This document shows positions 27,360 through 41,500 of a stretch of 64,000 bases of DNA, piece after piece (within the stretch, counting starts at the first letter, position 1; the number at the start of each line of letters is the position of its first letter). Origin of the DNA: Calliopsis andreniformis (lineage: Eukaryota; Arthropoda; Insecta; Hymenoptera; Andrenidae). The stretch lies in assembly GCF_051401765.1 (NCBI RefSeq), contig NW_027480504.1, positions 744,001 to 808,000 on the forward strand. Direction: 5' to 3'. The notes under the pieces were generated by a model. It was not told the DNA's origin. It searched no databases and was given only the letters and a program-made list of their open reading frames with translations. The translations under genes and the position numbers were made by a program.

Positions 27360-29168
27360 ATGCTCAATCCTCAATCCTCAATCCTCAGTCCTCAATCCTC
27401 AATCCTCAATCCTCAAACCTCAATCCTCAACCGTCAGTCCTCGTCCTCAAACCTCAACCCCCAGTCCTCAATCCTCAATCTTCAATCATCAATACTCTAT
27501 CTTCAATCCTCAATCCTCAATCCTCAATCCTCTATCCTCAATCCTCAATATTCAACGCACAACCCTCAACCATCAATCCACAATACTCAACCATCAATCC
27601 TCAATTCTCAATACTCAATAGAATATCCTGAATTCTCATGGTTCAATACTCAATCCACAATATTCAATAATCAAATCTGAATCCTCAAACATCAATTCTC
27701 AAAACTCAAAACTCAACACTCAGTCCTCTCTCATCAATCCTCCATCCTCAATCCTCAATCCTCAAGCGTCAATCCTCAATCCTCAATCCTCAACCCTCAA
27801 TCCTCAGCCCTGAAACCTCCACCACGAATCCTCAATACTGAATCCTCAATCTTCAGCCATAAGACCTCAACAATCAATTGTCAATCCTCAATCCTCAATA
27901 GAATATCCTCAATTCACAGTTTTCAATTCTCAATCCCCATTCTTCAATCTTCAAATCTCAATCCACAAGCATCAATTCTCATCACGCAACCCTCAACACT
28001 CAGTCCTCAATCTTCAATCCTCAATCCTCAATCCTCAATCTTCAATCCTCAATACTCAATCTTCAATACTCAATCCTCAATTCTCAATCCTCAATGCTCA
28101 ATACTCAATCGTCAATCCTCAATCCCCAATCCTCAATCTTCAATCCTCAATCCTCAATCCTCAATCCTCAATCCTCAATCCTCACTCTTCAATCCTCAAT
28201 ACTCAAACTGCAATCCGCAATCCTCAGTCCTCACTCCTCAATCCTCATTCTTCAATCCTCAATACCGAATCCTCAACCTTCAATCCTCAATCCTCAATCC
28301 TCAATTCTCAATCCTCAATCCTCAATCCTCAGACTTCAAACACCAATGCTCAACCCTCAGTCCTCGTCCTCAATCCACAGCCCTCAATCCTCTATCCTCA
28401 ATCTTCAATCTATAATATTCAATCTTCAATCCTCAATCTTCAATCCTCAACCCTCAATCCTCAATACTCAATCCTCAATCCTCAATCTTCAATCCTCAAT
28501 ACTCAATCTTCAATCCACAATCCTCAATCCTCAATCCTCAATCCACATTCTTCAATCCTCAACACCCAATCCTCAAACCTCAAACCTCAACCGTCAGTCC
28601 TCGTCCTCAATCCTCAATCCTCAATCTTCAATCCTCAATACTCAATCTTCAATCCGCAATCCTCAATCTTCAATCCTCAATCCTCAATCCTCAATTCTCA
28701 ATCCTCAATCCTCAATCCTCAATCATCAGTCCTCAATCCTCAATTTTCAATCCTCAATCCTCAATCCTCAATCCTCAATGTTCAATCCGCAATACACAAT
28801 CCTCAATCTTCAATCCTCAGTCCTCATTCCTCAATCCTCAAACCTCAATCCTCAATCCTCAATCCACATTCTTCAATCCTCAACACCCAATCCTCAAACC
28901 TCAATCCTCAACCGTCAGTCCTCGTCCTCAATCCTCAATCCTCAATCCTCAATCTTCAATCCTCAGTACTCAATCTTCAATCCGCAATCCTCAATCTTCA
29001 ATCCTCAATCCTCAATCCTCAATTCTCAATCCTCAATCCTCAATCCTCAATCATCAATCCTCAATCCTCAATTTTCAATCCTCAATCCTCAATCCTCAAT
29101 CCTCAATCCTCAATTTTCAATCCTCAATACTCAATCTGCAATCCTCAATACTCAGTCCGCAATACTGA
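27360..29168 (+). repeat. Single M-d pair plus P segment
   Basis: M 27615, D-d 27867, then a P segment from 28,094 that is the 8,812-bp partner of 19,282-20,356. Only one M-d pair is present, against three at 16.4-19.3 kb, so M-d copy number varies between dimers. Confidence 0.83.
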
Positions 29169-32100
29169 ATGCTCAATCTTCAATCCTCAATCTTCAATCC
29201 TCAATACTCAGTCTTCAATCCTCGATCCTCAATACTCAATCCTCAATCCTCATTCTTCAATCCTCAATACCCAATCCTCAATCTTCATTCCTCAATCCTC
29301 AATCCTCAATTCTCAATCCTCGATCCTCAATCCTCGGACCTCAAACAGCAATACTCAACCCTCAATGTTCAATCATCAATACTCAATCTTCAATCCTCAA
29401 CCCTCAATCCTCAATCCTTAATCCTCAATCCTCAATATTCAATCCTCAATCCTCAGTCCACAAACCTCAGTTCTGAATCCTCAATCCTGAGTCCTCAATC
29501 TTCAGCCCTCAGTCCTCATCAATCAGTAGTCAATCCTCAATCCTCAGTAGAATATCCTCAATTCACAGATTTCAACACTCAATACTCGATCTGCAATCTT
29601 CAAACCACTATCCACAAACATCAATTCTCATCACTCAACCCTCAACACTCAGTCCTCAATGTTCAATCCTCAATCCTCAATTCTCAATCTTCAATGCTCA
29701 ATACTGAACCTTCAATCCTCAATCCTCAATCCTCAATCCTCAATTCTCAATACGCAATCCTCAATCCCCAATCCTCAATCCTCAATCTTCAATCCTCAAT
29801 ACTCAATCTTCAAACCTCAATCCTCAATCCTCAATCCTCAATCATCAATCCTCAATCATCAATCCTTAATTTTCAATACTCAATCCTCAACGCTCAATCC
29901 TGAATCCTCAATACTCAACCATCAATCCTCAATTCTCAATACTCAATAGAATATCCTGAATTCTCAGGATTCTATACTCAAACCTCAATCCTCAACCCTC
30001 AGCCCTCATTCTCAATCCTCAATCCACAATCCTCAAACCTCAATCCTCAACCGTCAGTCCTCGTCCTCAATCCTCAACCCTCAATCCTCAATCCTCCCAT
30101 CTTCAATCATCAATACTCAATCTTCAATACTCAATTCTCAATCCTCAGTCCTCAAACCTCGATCCTGAATCCTCAATCCTGAATCCTCAATCTTCAGCCC
30201 TGTGTCCTCAACAATCAGTTGTCAATCCTCAATCCTCAATAGAATATCCTCAATTCACAGTTTTCAATACTCAGTACTCAATCTGCAATCTTCAGATCTC
30301 TATCCACAAACACCAGTTCTTATCATTCAACACTGAATACTCAGTCCCTAATCCTCAATCCTCAATCCTCAATCCTCAATCCTCAATCCTCAATCCTCAA
30401 TCTTAATCTTCAATCCTCAATACTCAATCTTCAATCCTCAATCCTCAATCCTCAATCCTCAATCCTCAATCTTCAATCCTCAATACTCAATCTTCAATAC
30501 TCAATCCTCAATCCTCAATCCTCAATCCTCAATCCTCAATCCTCAATCGTCAATCTTCAGTCCTCAATACTCAATCTTCAATCCTCAATCGTCAATCCTC
30601 AATCCTCAATCCACATTCTTCAATCCTCAACACCCAATCCTCAATCTTCAACCCTCAATCCTCAGTCCTCAATTCTCAATCCTCAATCCTCAATCCTCAG
30701 ACCTCAAACATCAATCCTCAATCCTCAATCCTCAATCCTCAATCCTCAATCTTCAATCCTCAATACTCAATCTTCAATCCTCAATCCTCAATCCTCAATA
30801 CTCAATCCTCAATCCTCAATCCTCATTCTTCAATCCTCAATCTTCAATGCTCAATCCTCAATCCTCAAGCCTCAATCCTCAATCCTCAGTCATCAAACCT
30901 CAATCCGGAATCCTCAATCCTGAATACTCAATCTTCAGCCGTCAGTCCTCAACAATCAATTGTCAATCCTCAATCCTCAATATTCAATCCTCAATCCTCA
31001 ATCCGCAATCCTCAATCCTCAATCCTCAATCCTCAATCCTCAATCTTCAATCCCCAATCCTCAATCCTCAGTCCTCAATCCACATTCTTCAATCCTCAAT
31101 ACCCAATTCTCAATCTACAATACTCAATCCTCAATCCTCAATTCTCAATCCTCAATCCTCAGTCCTCAGTCCTCAAACCTCAATCCTCGACCCTCAGCCC
31201 TCATCCTCAATCCCCAATCCTCAATCCTCAATCCTCAGTCTTCAATCCTCAATACTCAATTTTCAATAGTCAATCCTCAATTCTCAATCCTCAATACTCA
31301 TTCCTCAATCTTCAATCCTCCATCCTCAATCCTCAATACTCAATCCTCAATCCTCAATCCTCATTCTTCAATCCTCAATCTTCAATGCTCAATCCTCAAT
31401 CCTCAATCCTCAATCCTCAATCCTCAGTCATCAAACCTCAATCCGGAATCCTCAATCCTGAATACTCAATCTTCAGCCGTCAGTCCTCAAGAATCAATTG
31501 TCAATCCTCAATCCTCAATATTCAATCCTCAATCCTCAATCCGCAATCCTCAATCCTCAATCCTCAATCCTCAATCCTCAATCTTCAATCCCCAATCCTC
31601 AATCCTCAGTCCTCAATCCACATCCTTCAATCCTCAATACCCAATCCTCAATCTACAATACTCAATCCTCGATCCTCAATTCTCAATCCTCAATCCTCAG
31701 TCCTCAGTCCTCAAACCTCAATCCTCGACCCTCAGCCCTCATCCTCAATCCCCAATCCTCAATCCTCAATCCTCAATCCTCAATGTTCAACCCGCAATAC
31801 ACAATCCTCAACTTTCGATCCTCAATCCTCATTCCTCAATCCTCAAACCTCAATCCTCAATCCTCAATCCTCAGTCCTCGAACCTCAAACCTGTATCCTC
31901 AATACTGAATCCTCAATCTTCAGACCTCAGTCCTCAACAATCAGTTGTCAATTATCAATCCTCAATAGAATATCATCAATTCACTGTTTTCAATACTCAA
32001 TTCTCAATCTGCAATTATCAAATCTCTATCAACAAACATCAATTCTCATCATTCAACCCTCAACACTCAGTCCCCAATCCTCAATCTTCAATACTCAATC

Positions 32101-33423
32101 CTCAATCCTCAATCCTCGATCCTCAATCTTCAATCCTCAATACTCGATCCTCAATCCTCAATCCTCAATCCTCAATCTTCAATCCTCAATTCTCAATCCT
32201 CGGTCCTCAATCCTCAATCGTCAATCTCCAATTCTGAATACTCAATCTTCAATCCTCAATCCTCAATCCTCAATCCTCAATCCTCATTCTTCAATCCTCA
32301 ATACCCAATCCTCAATCTTCAATCCTCAATCCTCAATCCTCGATTCTCAATCCTCAATACTCAGTCCTCAGTCCTCAAACCTCAATCCTCAACCCCCAGC
32401 CCTCATCCTCAATCCTCAATCCTCAATCCTCAATCCTCAATCCTCACTCTTCAATCCTCAATACTCAAACTGCAATCCGCAATCCTCAGTCCTCACTCCT
32501 CAATCCTCATTCTTCAATCCTCAATACCGAATCCTCAACCTTCAATCCTCAATCCTCAATCCTCAATTCTCAATCCTCAATCCTCAATCCTCAGACTTCA
32601 AACACCAATGCTCAACCCTCAGTCCTCGTCCTCAATCCACAGCCCTCAATCCTCAATCCTCAATCTTCAATCTATAATATTCAATCTTCAATCCTCAATC
32701 TTCAATCCTCAACCCTCAATCCTCAATACTCAATCCTCAATCCTCAATCTTCAATCCTCAATACTCAATCTTCAATCCACAATCCTCAATCCTCAATCCT
32801 CAATCCACATTCTTCAATCCTCAACACCCAATCCTCAAACCTCAAACCTCAACCGTCAGTCCTCGTCCTCAATCCTCAATCCTCAATCTTCAATCCTCAA
32901 TACTCAATCTTCAATCCGCAATCCTCAATCTTCAATCCTCAATCCTCAATCCTCAATTCTCAATCCTCAATCCTCAATCCTCAATCATCAGTCCTCAATC
33001 CTCAATTTTCAATCCTCAATCCTCAATCCTCAATCCTCAATGTTCAATCCGCAATACACAATCCTCAATCTTCAATCCTCAGTCCTCATTCCTCAATCCT
33101 CAAACCTCAATCCTCAATCCTCAATCCACATTCTTCAATCCTCAACACCCAATCCTCAAACCTCAATCCTCAACCGTCAGTCCTCGTCCTCAATCCTCAA
33201 TCCTCAATCTTCAATCCTCAGTACTCAATCTTCAATCCGCAATCCTCAATCTTCAATCCTCAATCCTCAATCCTCAATTCTCAATCCTCAATCCTCAATC
33301 CTCAATCATCAATCCTCAATCCTCAATTTTCAATCCTCAATCCTCAATCCTCAATCCTCAATCCTCAATTTTCAATCCTCAATACTCAATCTGCAATCCT
33401 CAATACTCAGTCCGCAATACAGA
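29169..33423 (+). repeat. Core higher-order repeat, 4,255 bp (c-h-e-S-S-b-P)
   Basis: D-c 29516, h 29943, D-e 30208, S 30847 and 31385, D-b 31934, P. Nearly identical to 20357-24611. A single T-to-A change at 33421 turns TGA into AGA, which merges two forward frames that stay separate in the sister copy. Confidence 0.88.
29953..29970 (+). other. Hairpin in h block
   Basis: Unchanged copy, 8,812 bp after the one at 21141. Confidence 0.75.
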
Positions 33424-36400
33424 ATGCTCAATCTTCAATCCTCAATCTTCAATCCTCAATACTCAGTCTTCAATCCTCGATCCTCAATACTCAATCCTCA
33501 ATCCTCATTCTTCAATCCTCAATACCCAATCCTCAATCTTCAATCCTCAATCCTCAATCCTCAATTCTCAATCCTCGATCCTCAATCCTCGGACCTCAAA
33601 CAGCAATACTCAACCCTCAATGTTCAATCATCAATACTCAATCTTCAATCCTCAACCCTCAATCCTCAATCCTTAATCCTCAATCCTCAATATTCAATCC
33701 TCAATCCTCAGTCCACAAACCTCAGTTCTGAATCCTCAATCCTGAGTCCTCAATCTTCAGCCCTCAGTCCTCATCAATCAGTAGTCAATCCTCAATCCTC
33801 AGTAGAATATCCTCAATTCACAGCTTTCAACACTCAATACTCGATCTGCAATCTTCAAACCACTATCCACAAACATCAATTCTCATCACTCAACCCTCAA
33901 CACTCAGTCCTCAATGTTCAATCCTCAATCCTCAATTCTCAATCTTCAATGCTCAATACTGAACCTTCAATCCTCAATCCTCAATCCTCAATCCTCAATT
34001 CTCAATACGCAATCCTCAATCCCCAATCCTCAATCCTCAATCTTCAATCCTCAATACTCAATCTTCAAACCTCAATCCTCAATCCTCAATCCTCAATCAT
34101 CAATCCTCAATCATCAATCCTTAATTTTCAATACTCAATCCTCAACGCTCAATCCTCAATCCTCAATACTCAACCATCAATCCTCAATTCTCAATACTCA
34201 ATAGAATATCCTGAATTCTCAGGATTCTATACTCAAACCTCAATCCTCAACCCTCAGCCCTCATTCTCAATCCTCAATCCACAATCCTCAAACCTCAATC
34301 CTCAACCGTCAGTCCTCGTCCTCAATCCTCAACCCTCAATCCTCAATCCTCCCATCTTCAATCATCAATACTCAATCTTCAATACTCAATTCTCAATCCT
34401 CAGTCCTCAAACCTCGATCCTGAATCCTCAATCCTGAATCCTCAATCTTCAGCCCTGTGTCCTCAACAATCAGTTGTCAATCCTCAATCCTCAATAGAAT
34501 ATCCTCAATTCACAGTTTTCAATACTCAGTACTCAATCTGCAATCTTCAGATCTCTATCCACAAACACCAGTTCTTATCATTCAACACTGAATACTCAGT
34601 CCCTAATCCTCAATCCTCAATCCTCAATCCTCAATCCTCAATCCTCAATCCTCAATCTTAATCTTCAATCCTCAATACTCAATCTTCAATCCTCAATCCT
34701 CAATCCTCAATCCTCAATCCTCAATCTTCAATCCTCAATACTCAATCTTCAATACTCAATCCTCAATCCTCAATCCTCAATCCTCAATCCTCAATCCTCA
34801 ATCGTCAATCTTCAGTCCTCAATACTCAATCTTCAATCCTCAATACTCAATCCTCAATCCTCAATCCTCATTCTTCAATCCTCAATCTTCAATGCTCAAT
34901 CCTCAATCCTCAATCCTCAATCCTCAATCCTCAGTCATCAAACCTCAATCCGGAATCCTCAATCCTGAATACTCAATCTTCAGCCGTCAGTCCTCAACAA
35001 TCAATTGTCAATCCTCAATCCTCAATATTCAATCCTCAATCCTCAATCCGCAATCCTCAATCCTCAATCCTCAATCCTCAATCCTCAATCTTCAATCCCC
35101 AATCCTCAATCCTCAGTCCTCAATCCACATTCTTCAATCCTCAATACCCAATTCTCAATCTACAATACTCAATCCTCAATCCTCAATTCTCAATCCTCAA
35201 TCCTCAGTCCTCAGTCCTCAAACCTCAATCCTCGACCCTCAGCCCTCATCCTCAATCCCCAATCCTCAATCCTCAATCCTCAGTCTTCAATCCTCAATAC
35301 TCAATTTTCAATAGTCAATCCTCAATTCTCAATCCTCAATACTCATTCCTCAATCTTCAATCCTCCATCCTCAATCCTCAATACTCAATCCTCAATCCTC
35401 AATCCTCATTCTTCAATCCTCAATCTTCAATGCTCAATCCTCAATCCTCAATCCTCAATCCTCAATCCTCAGTCATCAAACCTCAATCCGGAATCCTCAA
35501 TCCTGAATACTCAATCTTCAGCCGTCAGTCCTCAACAATCAATTGTCAATCCTCAATCCTCAATATTCAATCCTCAATCCTCAATCCGCAATCCTCAATC
35601 CTCAATCCTCAATCCTCAATCCTCAATCTTCAATCCCCAATCCTCAACCCTCAGTCCTCAATCCACATCCTTCAATCCTCAATACCCAATCCTCAATCTA
35701 CAATACTCAATCCTCGATCCTCAATTCTCAATCCTCAATCCTCGACCCTCAGCCCTCATCCTCAATCCCCAATCCTCAATCCTCAATCCTCAATCTTCAA
35801 TCCTCAATGCTCAATCTTCAATAATCAATCCTCAATTCTCAATCCTCAATACTCATTCCTCAATCGTCAATACTCAATCCCCAATCCTCAATCTTCAATC
35901 CTCAATCCTGGATCTTCAATCCTCAATCCTCAGTCTTCAATCCTCAATCCTCAATCTTCAATCCTCAATACTCAATCTTCAATCCTCTATACTCAATCCT
36001 CAATCCTCAATCCTCAATCCTCAATCCTCAATCCTCAATCCTCAATCCTCAATCCTCAATCTTCAATCCTCAATACTCATTATTCAATCCTCAATCCTCA
36101 ATCCTCAATCCTCAATCCTCAATCCTCAATCCTCAATGTTCAACCCGCAATACACAATCCTCAACTTTCAATCCTCAATCCTCATTCCTCAATCCTCAAA
36201 CCTCAATCCTCAATCCTCAATCCTCAGTCCTCGAACCTCAAACCTGTATCCTCAATACTGAATCCTCAATCTTCAGACCTCAGTCCTCAACAATCAGTTG
36301 TCAATTATCAATCCTCAATAGAATATCATCAATTCACTGTTTTCAATACTCAATTCTCAATCTGCAATTATCAAATCTCTATCAACAAACATCAATTCTC

Positions 36401-36862
36401 ATCATTCAACCCTCAACACTCAGTCCCCAATCCTCAATCTTCAATACTCAATCCTCAATCCTCAATCCTCGATCCTCAATCTTCAATCCTCAATACTCGA
36501 TCCTCAATCCTCAATCCTCAATCCTCAATCTTCAATCCTCAATTCTCAATCCTCGGTCCTCAATCCTCAATCGTCAATCTCCAATTCTGAATACTCAATC
36601 TTCAATCCTCAATCCTCAATCCTCAATCCTCAATCCTCAATCCTCAATCCTCAATCCTCAATCCTCATTCTTCAATCCTCAATACCCAATCCTCAATCTT
36701 CAATCCTCAATCCTCAATCCTCGATTCTCAATCCTCAATACTCAGTCCTCAGTCCTCAAACCTCAATCCTCAACCCCCAGCCCTCATCCTCAATCCTCAA
36801 TCCTCAATCCTCAATACTCAATCTTCAATCCTCAATCCTCAGTCCACAATCTTCAATCCTCA
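33424..36862 (+). repeat. Core higher-order repeat, second half of the dimer
   Basis: D-c 33771, h 34198, D-e 34463, S 34892 and 35430, D-b 36287. About 210 bp (30 units) are missing near 34,830-34,850 relative to the other cores, shortening the D-c to S spacing. A smaller loss of about three units lies near 35,740. Confidence 0.84.
34208..34225 (+). other. Hairpin in h block
   Basis: Unchanged copy in the core at 33.4 kb, 4,255 bp after the one at 29953. Confidence 0.75.
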
Positions 36863-38580
36863 ATGCTCAATCCTCAATCCTCAATCCTCAGTCCTCAATC
36901 CTCAATCCTCAATCCTCAAACCTCAATCCTCAACCGTCAGTCCTCGTCCTCAAACCTCAACCCCCAGTCCTCAATCCTCAATCTTCAATCATCAATACTC
37001 TATCTTCAATCCTCAATCCTTAATCCTCAATCCTCTATCCTCAATCCTCAATATTCAACGCACAACCCTCAACCATCAATCCACAATACTCAACCATCAA
37101 TCCTCAATACTCAATACTCAATAGAATATCCTGAATTCTCATGGTTCAATACTCAATCCACAATATTCAATAATCAAATCTGAATCCTCAAACATCAATT
37201 CTCAAAACTCAAAACTCAACACTCAGTCCTCTCTCATCAATCCTCCATCCTCAATCCTCAATCCTCAAGCGTCAATCCTCAATCCTCAATCCTCAACCCT
37301 CAATCCTCAGCCCTGAAACCTCCACCACGAATCCTCAATACTGAATCCTCAATCTTCAGCCATAAGACCTCAACAATCAATTGTCAATCCTCAATCCTCA
37401 ATAGAATATCCTCAATTCACAGTTTTCAAATCTCAATCCCCATCCTTCAATCTTCAAATCTCAATCCACAAACATCAATTCTCATCACGCAACCCTCAAC
37501 ACTCAGTCCTCAATCTTCAATCCTCAATCCTCAATCCTCAATCTTCAATCCTCAATACTCAACCTTCAATACTCAATCCTCAATTCTCAATCCTCAATGC
37601 TCAATACTCAATCGTCAATCCTCAATCCCCAATCCTCAATCTTCAATCCTCAATCCTCAATCCTCAATCCTCAATCCTCAATCCTCACTCTTCAATCCTC
37701 AATACTCAAACTGCAATCCGCAATCCTCAGTCCTCACTCCTCAATCCTCATTCTTCAATCCTCAATACCGAATCCTCAACCTTCAATCCTCAATCCTCAA
37801 TCCTCAATTCTCAATCCTCAATCCTCAATCCTCAGACTTCAAACACCAATGCTCAACCCTCAGTCCTCGTCCTCAATCCACAGCCCTCAATCCTCAATCC
37901 TCAATCTTCAATCTGTAATATTCAATCTTCAATCCTCAATCTTCAATCCTCAACCCTCAATCTTCAATACTCAATCCTCAATCCTCAATCTTCAATCCTC
38001 AATACTCAATCTTCAATCCACAATCCTCAATCCTCAATCCTCAATCCACATTCTTCAATCCTCAACACCCAATCCTCATACCTCAAACCTCAACCGTCAG
38101 TCCTCGTCCTCAATCCTCAATCCTCAATCTTCAATCCTCAATACTCAATCTTCAATCCGCAATCCTCAATCTTCAATCCTCAATCCTCAATCCTCAATTC
38201 TCAATCCTCAATCCTCAATCCTCAATCATCAATCCTCAATCCTCAATTTTCAATCCTCAATCCTCAATCCTCAATCCTCAATCCTCAATGTTCAATCCGC
38301 AATACACAATCCTCAATCTTCAATCCTCAGTCCTCATTCCTCAATCCTCAAACCTCAATCCTCAATCCTCAATCCACATTCTTCAATCCTCAACACCCAA
38401 TCCTCAAACCTCAATCCTCAACCGTCAGTCCTCGTCCTCAATCCTCAATCCTCAATCTTCAATCCTCAGTACTCAATCTTCAATCCGCAATCCTCAATCC
38501 TCAATCCTCAATCCTCAATCCTCAATTTTCAATCCTCAATACTCAATCTGCAATCCTCAATACTCAGTCCGCAATCCTGA
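36863..38580 (+). repeat. Single M-d pair plus P segment, slightly diverged
   Basis: M 37118, D-d 37370, then P. The P marker ATAATAT is altered to GTAATAT near 37,916, and TCATACC replaces TCAAACC near 38,077. The D-c block that follows lies at 39381, later than in other copies, because a 294-bp duplication intervenes. Confidence 0.8.
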
Positions 38581-41500
38581 ATGCTCAGTCTTCAATCCTC
38601 AATCTTCAATCCTCAATACTCAGTCTTCAATCCTCGATCCTCAATACTCAATCCTCAATCCTCATTCTTCAATCCTCAATACCCAATCCTCAATCTTCAA
38701 TCCTCAATCCTCAATCCTCAATCCTCAATCCTCAATCCTCAATCCACAATCATCAATCCTCAATCCTCAATTTTCAATCCTCAATCCTCAATCCTCAATC
38801 CTCAATCCTCAATCCTCAATTTTCAATCCTCAATACTCAATCTGCAATCCTCAATACTCAGTCCGCAATCCTGAATGCTCAATCTTCAATCCTCAATCTT
38901 CAATCCTCAATACTCAGTCTTCAATCCTCGATCCTCAATACTCAATCCTCAATCCTCATTCTTCAATCCTCAATACCCAATCCTCAATCTTCAATCCTCA
39001 ATCCTCAATCCTCAATTCTCAATCCTCGATCCTCAATCCTCGGACCTCAAACAGCAATACTCAACCCTCAGACCTCGTCCTCAATCCACAACCATCAATA
39101 CTGAATTCTCAATCTTCAATCATCAATATTCAATCTTCAGTCCTCAATCCTCAATCCTCAATCATCAAACCTCAATCCTCAACCGTCAGTCCTCGTCCTC
39201 AAACCTGAACCCTCAATCCTCAATCCTCAAAGTTCAATCATCAATACTCAATCTTCAATCCTCAATCCTCAATCCTCAATCCTTAATCCTCAATCCTCAA
39301 TATTCAATCCTCAATCCTCAGTCCACAAACCTCAGTTCTGAATCCTCAATCCTGAGTCCTCAATCTTCAGCCCTCAGTCCTCATCAATCAGTAGTCAATC
39401 CTCAATCCTCAGTAGAATATCCTCAATTCACAGCTTTCAACACTCAATACTCGATCTGCAATCTTCAAACCACTATCCACAAACATCAATTCTCATCACT
39501 CAACCCTCAACACTCAGTCCTCAATGTTCAATCCTCAATCCTCAATTCTCAATCTTCAATGCTCAATGCTGAACCTTCAATCCTCAATCCTCAATCCTCA
39601 ATCCTCAATTCTCAATACGCAATCCTCAATCCCCAATCCTCAATCCTCAATCTTCAATCCTCAATACTCAATCTTCAAACCTCAATCCTCAATCCTCAAT
39701 CCTCAATCATCAATCCTCAATCATCAATCCTCAATTTTCAATACTCAATCCTCAACGCTCAATCCTCAATCCTCAATACTCAATCATCAATCCTCAATTC
39801 TCAATACTCAATAGAATATCCTGAATTCTCAGAATTCTATACTCAAACCTCAATCCTCAACCCTCAGCCCTCATTCTCAATCCTCAATCCACAATCCTCA
39901 AACCTCAATCCTCAACCGTCAGTCCTCGTCCTCAATCCTCAACCCTCAATCCTCAATCCTCCCATCTTCAATCATCAATACTCAATCTTCAATACTCAAT
40001 TCTCAATCCTCAGTCCTCAAACCTCAATCCTGAATCCTCAATCCTGAATCCTCAATCTTCAGCCCTGTGTCCTCAACAATCAGTTGTCAATCCTCAATCC
40101 TCAATAGAATATCCTCAATTCACAGTTTTCAATACTCAGTACTCAATCTGCAATCTTCAGATCTCTATCCACAAACACCAATTCTTATCATTCAACACTG
40201 AATACTCAGTCCCTAATCCTCAATCCTCAATCCTCAATCCTCAATCCTCAATCCTCAATCCTCAATCTTAATCTTCAATCCTCAATACTCAATCTTCAAT
40301 CCTCAATCCTCAATCCTCAATCCTCAAACCTCAATCTTCAATCCTCAATACTCAATCTTCAATACTCAATCCTCAATCCTCAATCCTCAATCCTCAATCC
40401 TCAATCCTCAATCGTCAATCTTCAGTCCTCAATACTCAATCTTCAACCCTCAATCCTCAATCCTCAATCCTCAATCCTCAATCTTCAATCTTCAATCCTC
40501 AATCCTCAATCATCAATCCTCAATCCTCAATTTTCAATCCTCAATACTCAATCTGCAATCCTCAATACTCAGTCCGCAATCCTGAATGCTCAATCCTCAA
40601 TCCTCAATCTTCAATCCTCAATACTCAGTCTTCAATCCTCGATCCTCAATACTCAATCCTCAATACTCATTCTTCAATCCTCAATACCCAATCCTCAATC
40701 TTCTATCCTCAATCCTCAATCCTCAATTCTCAATCCTCGATCCTCAATCCTCGGACCTCAAACAGCAATACTCAACCCTCAGTCCTCGTCCTCAATCCTC
40801 AACCATCAATACTGAATCCTCAATCTTCAATCATCAATATTCAATCTTCAGTCCTCAATCCTCAATCCTCAATCCTCAAACCTCAATCCTCAACCGTCAG
40901 TCCTCGTCCTCAAACCTCAACCCTCAATCCTCAATCCTCAATGTTCAATCATCAATACTCAATCTTCAATCCTCAATCCTCAATCCTCAATCCTTAATCC
41001 TCAATCCTCAATATTCAATCCTCAATCCTTAGCCCACAAACCTCAATTCTGAATCCTCAATCCTGAGTCCTCAATCTTCAGCCCTCAGTCCTCAACAATC
41101 AGTAGTCAATCCTCAATCCTCAGTAGAATATCCTCAATTCACAGCTTTCAATACTCAATACTCGATCTGCAATCTTCAAACCACTATCGACAAACATCAA
41201 TTCTCATCACTCAACCCTCAACACTCAGTCCTCAATGTTCAATCCTCAATACTCAATTCTCAATCTTCAATCCTCAATACTGAAACTTGAATCCTCAATC
41301 CTCAATCCTCAATCCTCAATCCTCAATACTCAATCCTCAATCCTCAATCCTCAATTCTCAAACCTCAATCCTCAGTCCTCAGACCTCAAACCTCTACCCT
41401 CAACCCTCAGCCCTCATCCTCAATCCTCAATCCTCAATCCTCAATCCTCAATCCTCAATCTTCAATCCTCAATACTCAATCTTCAATAATCAATCCTCAA

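Noticed and set aside
19282..37597. Assembly duplication as sole explanation for the 8,812-bp copies
   Set aside because: The copies differ by deletions (167, 762 and 210 bp), M-d content and point changes, so they are not one sequence placed twice, although copy number still needs long-read support.
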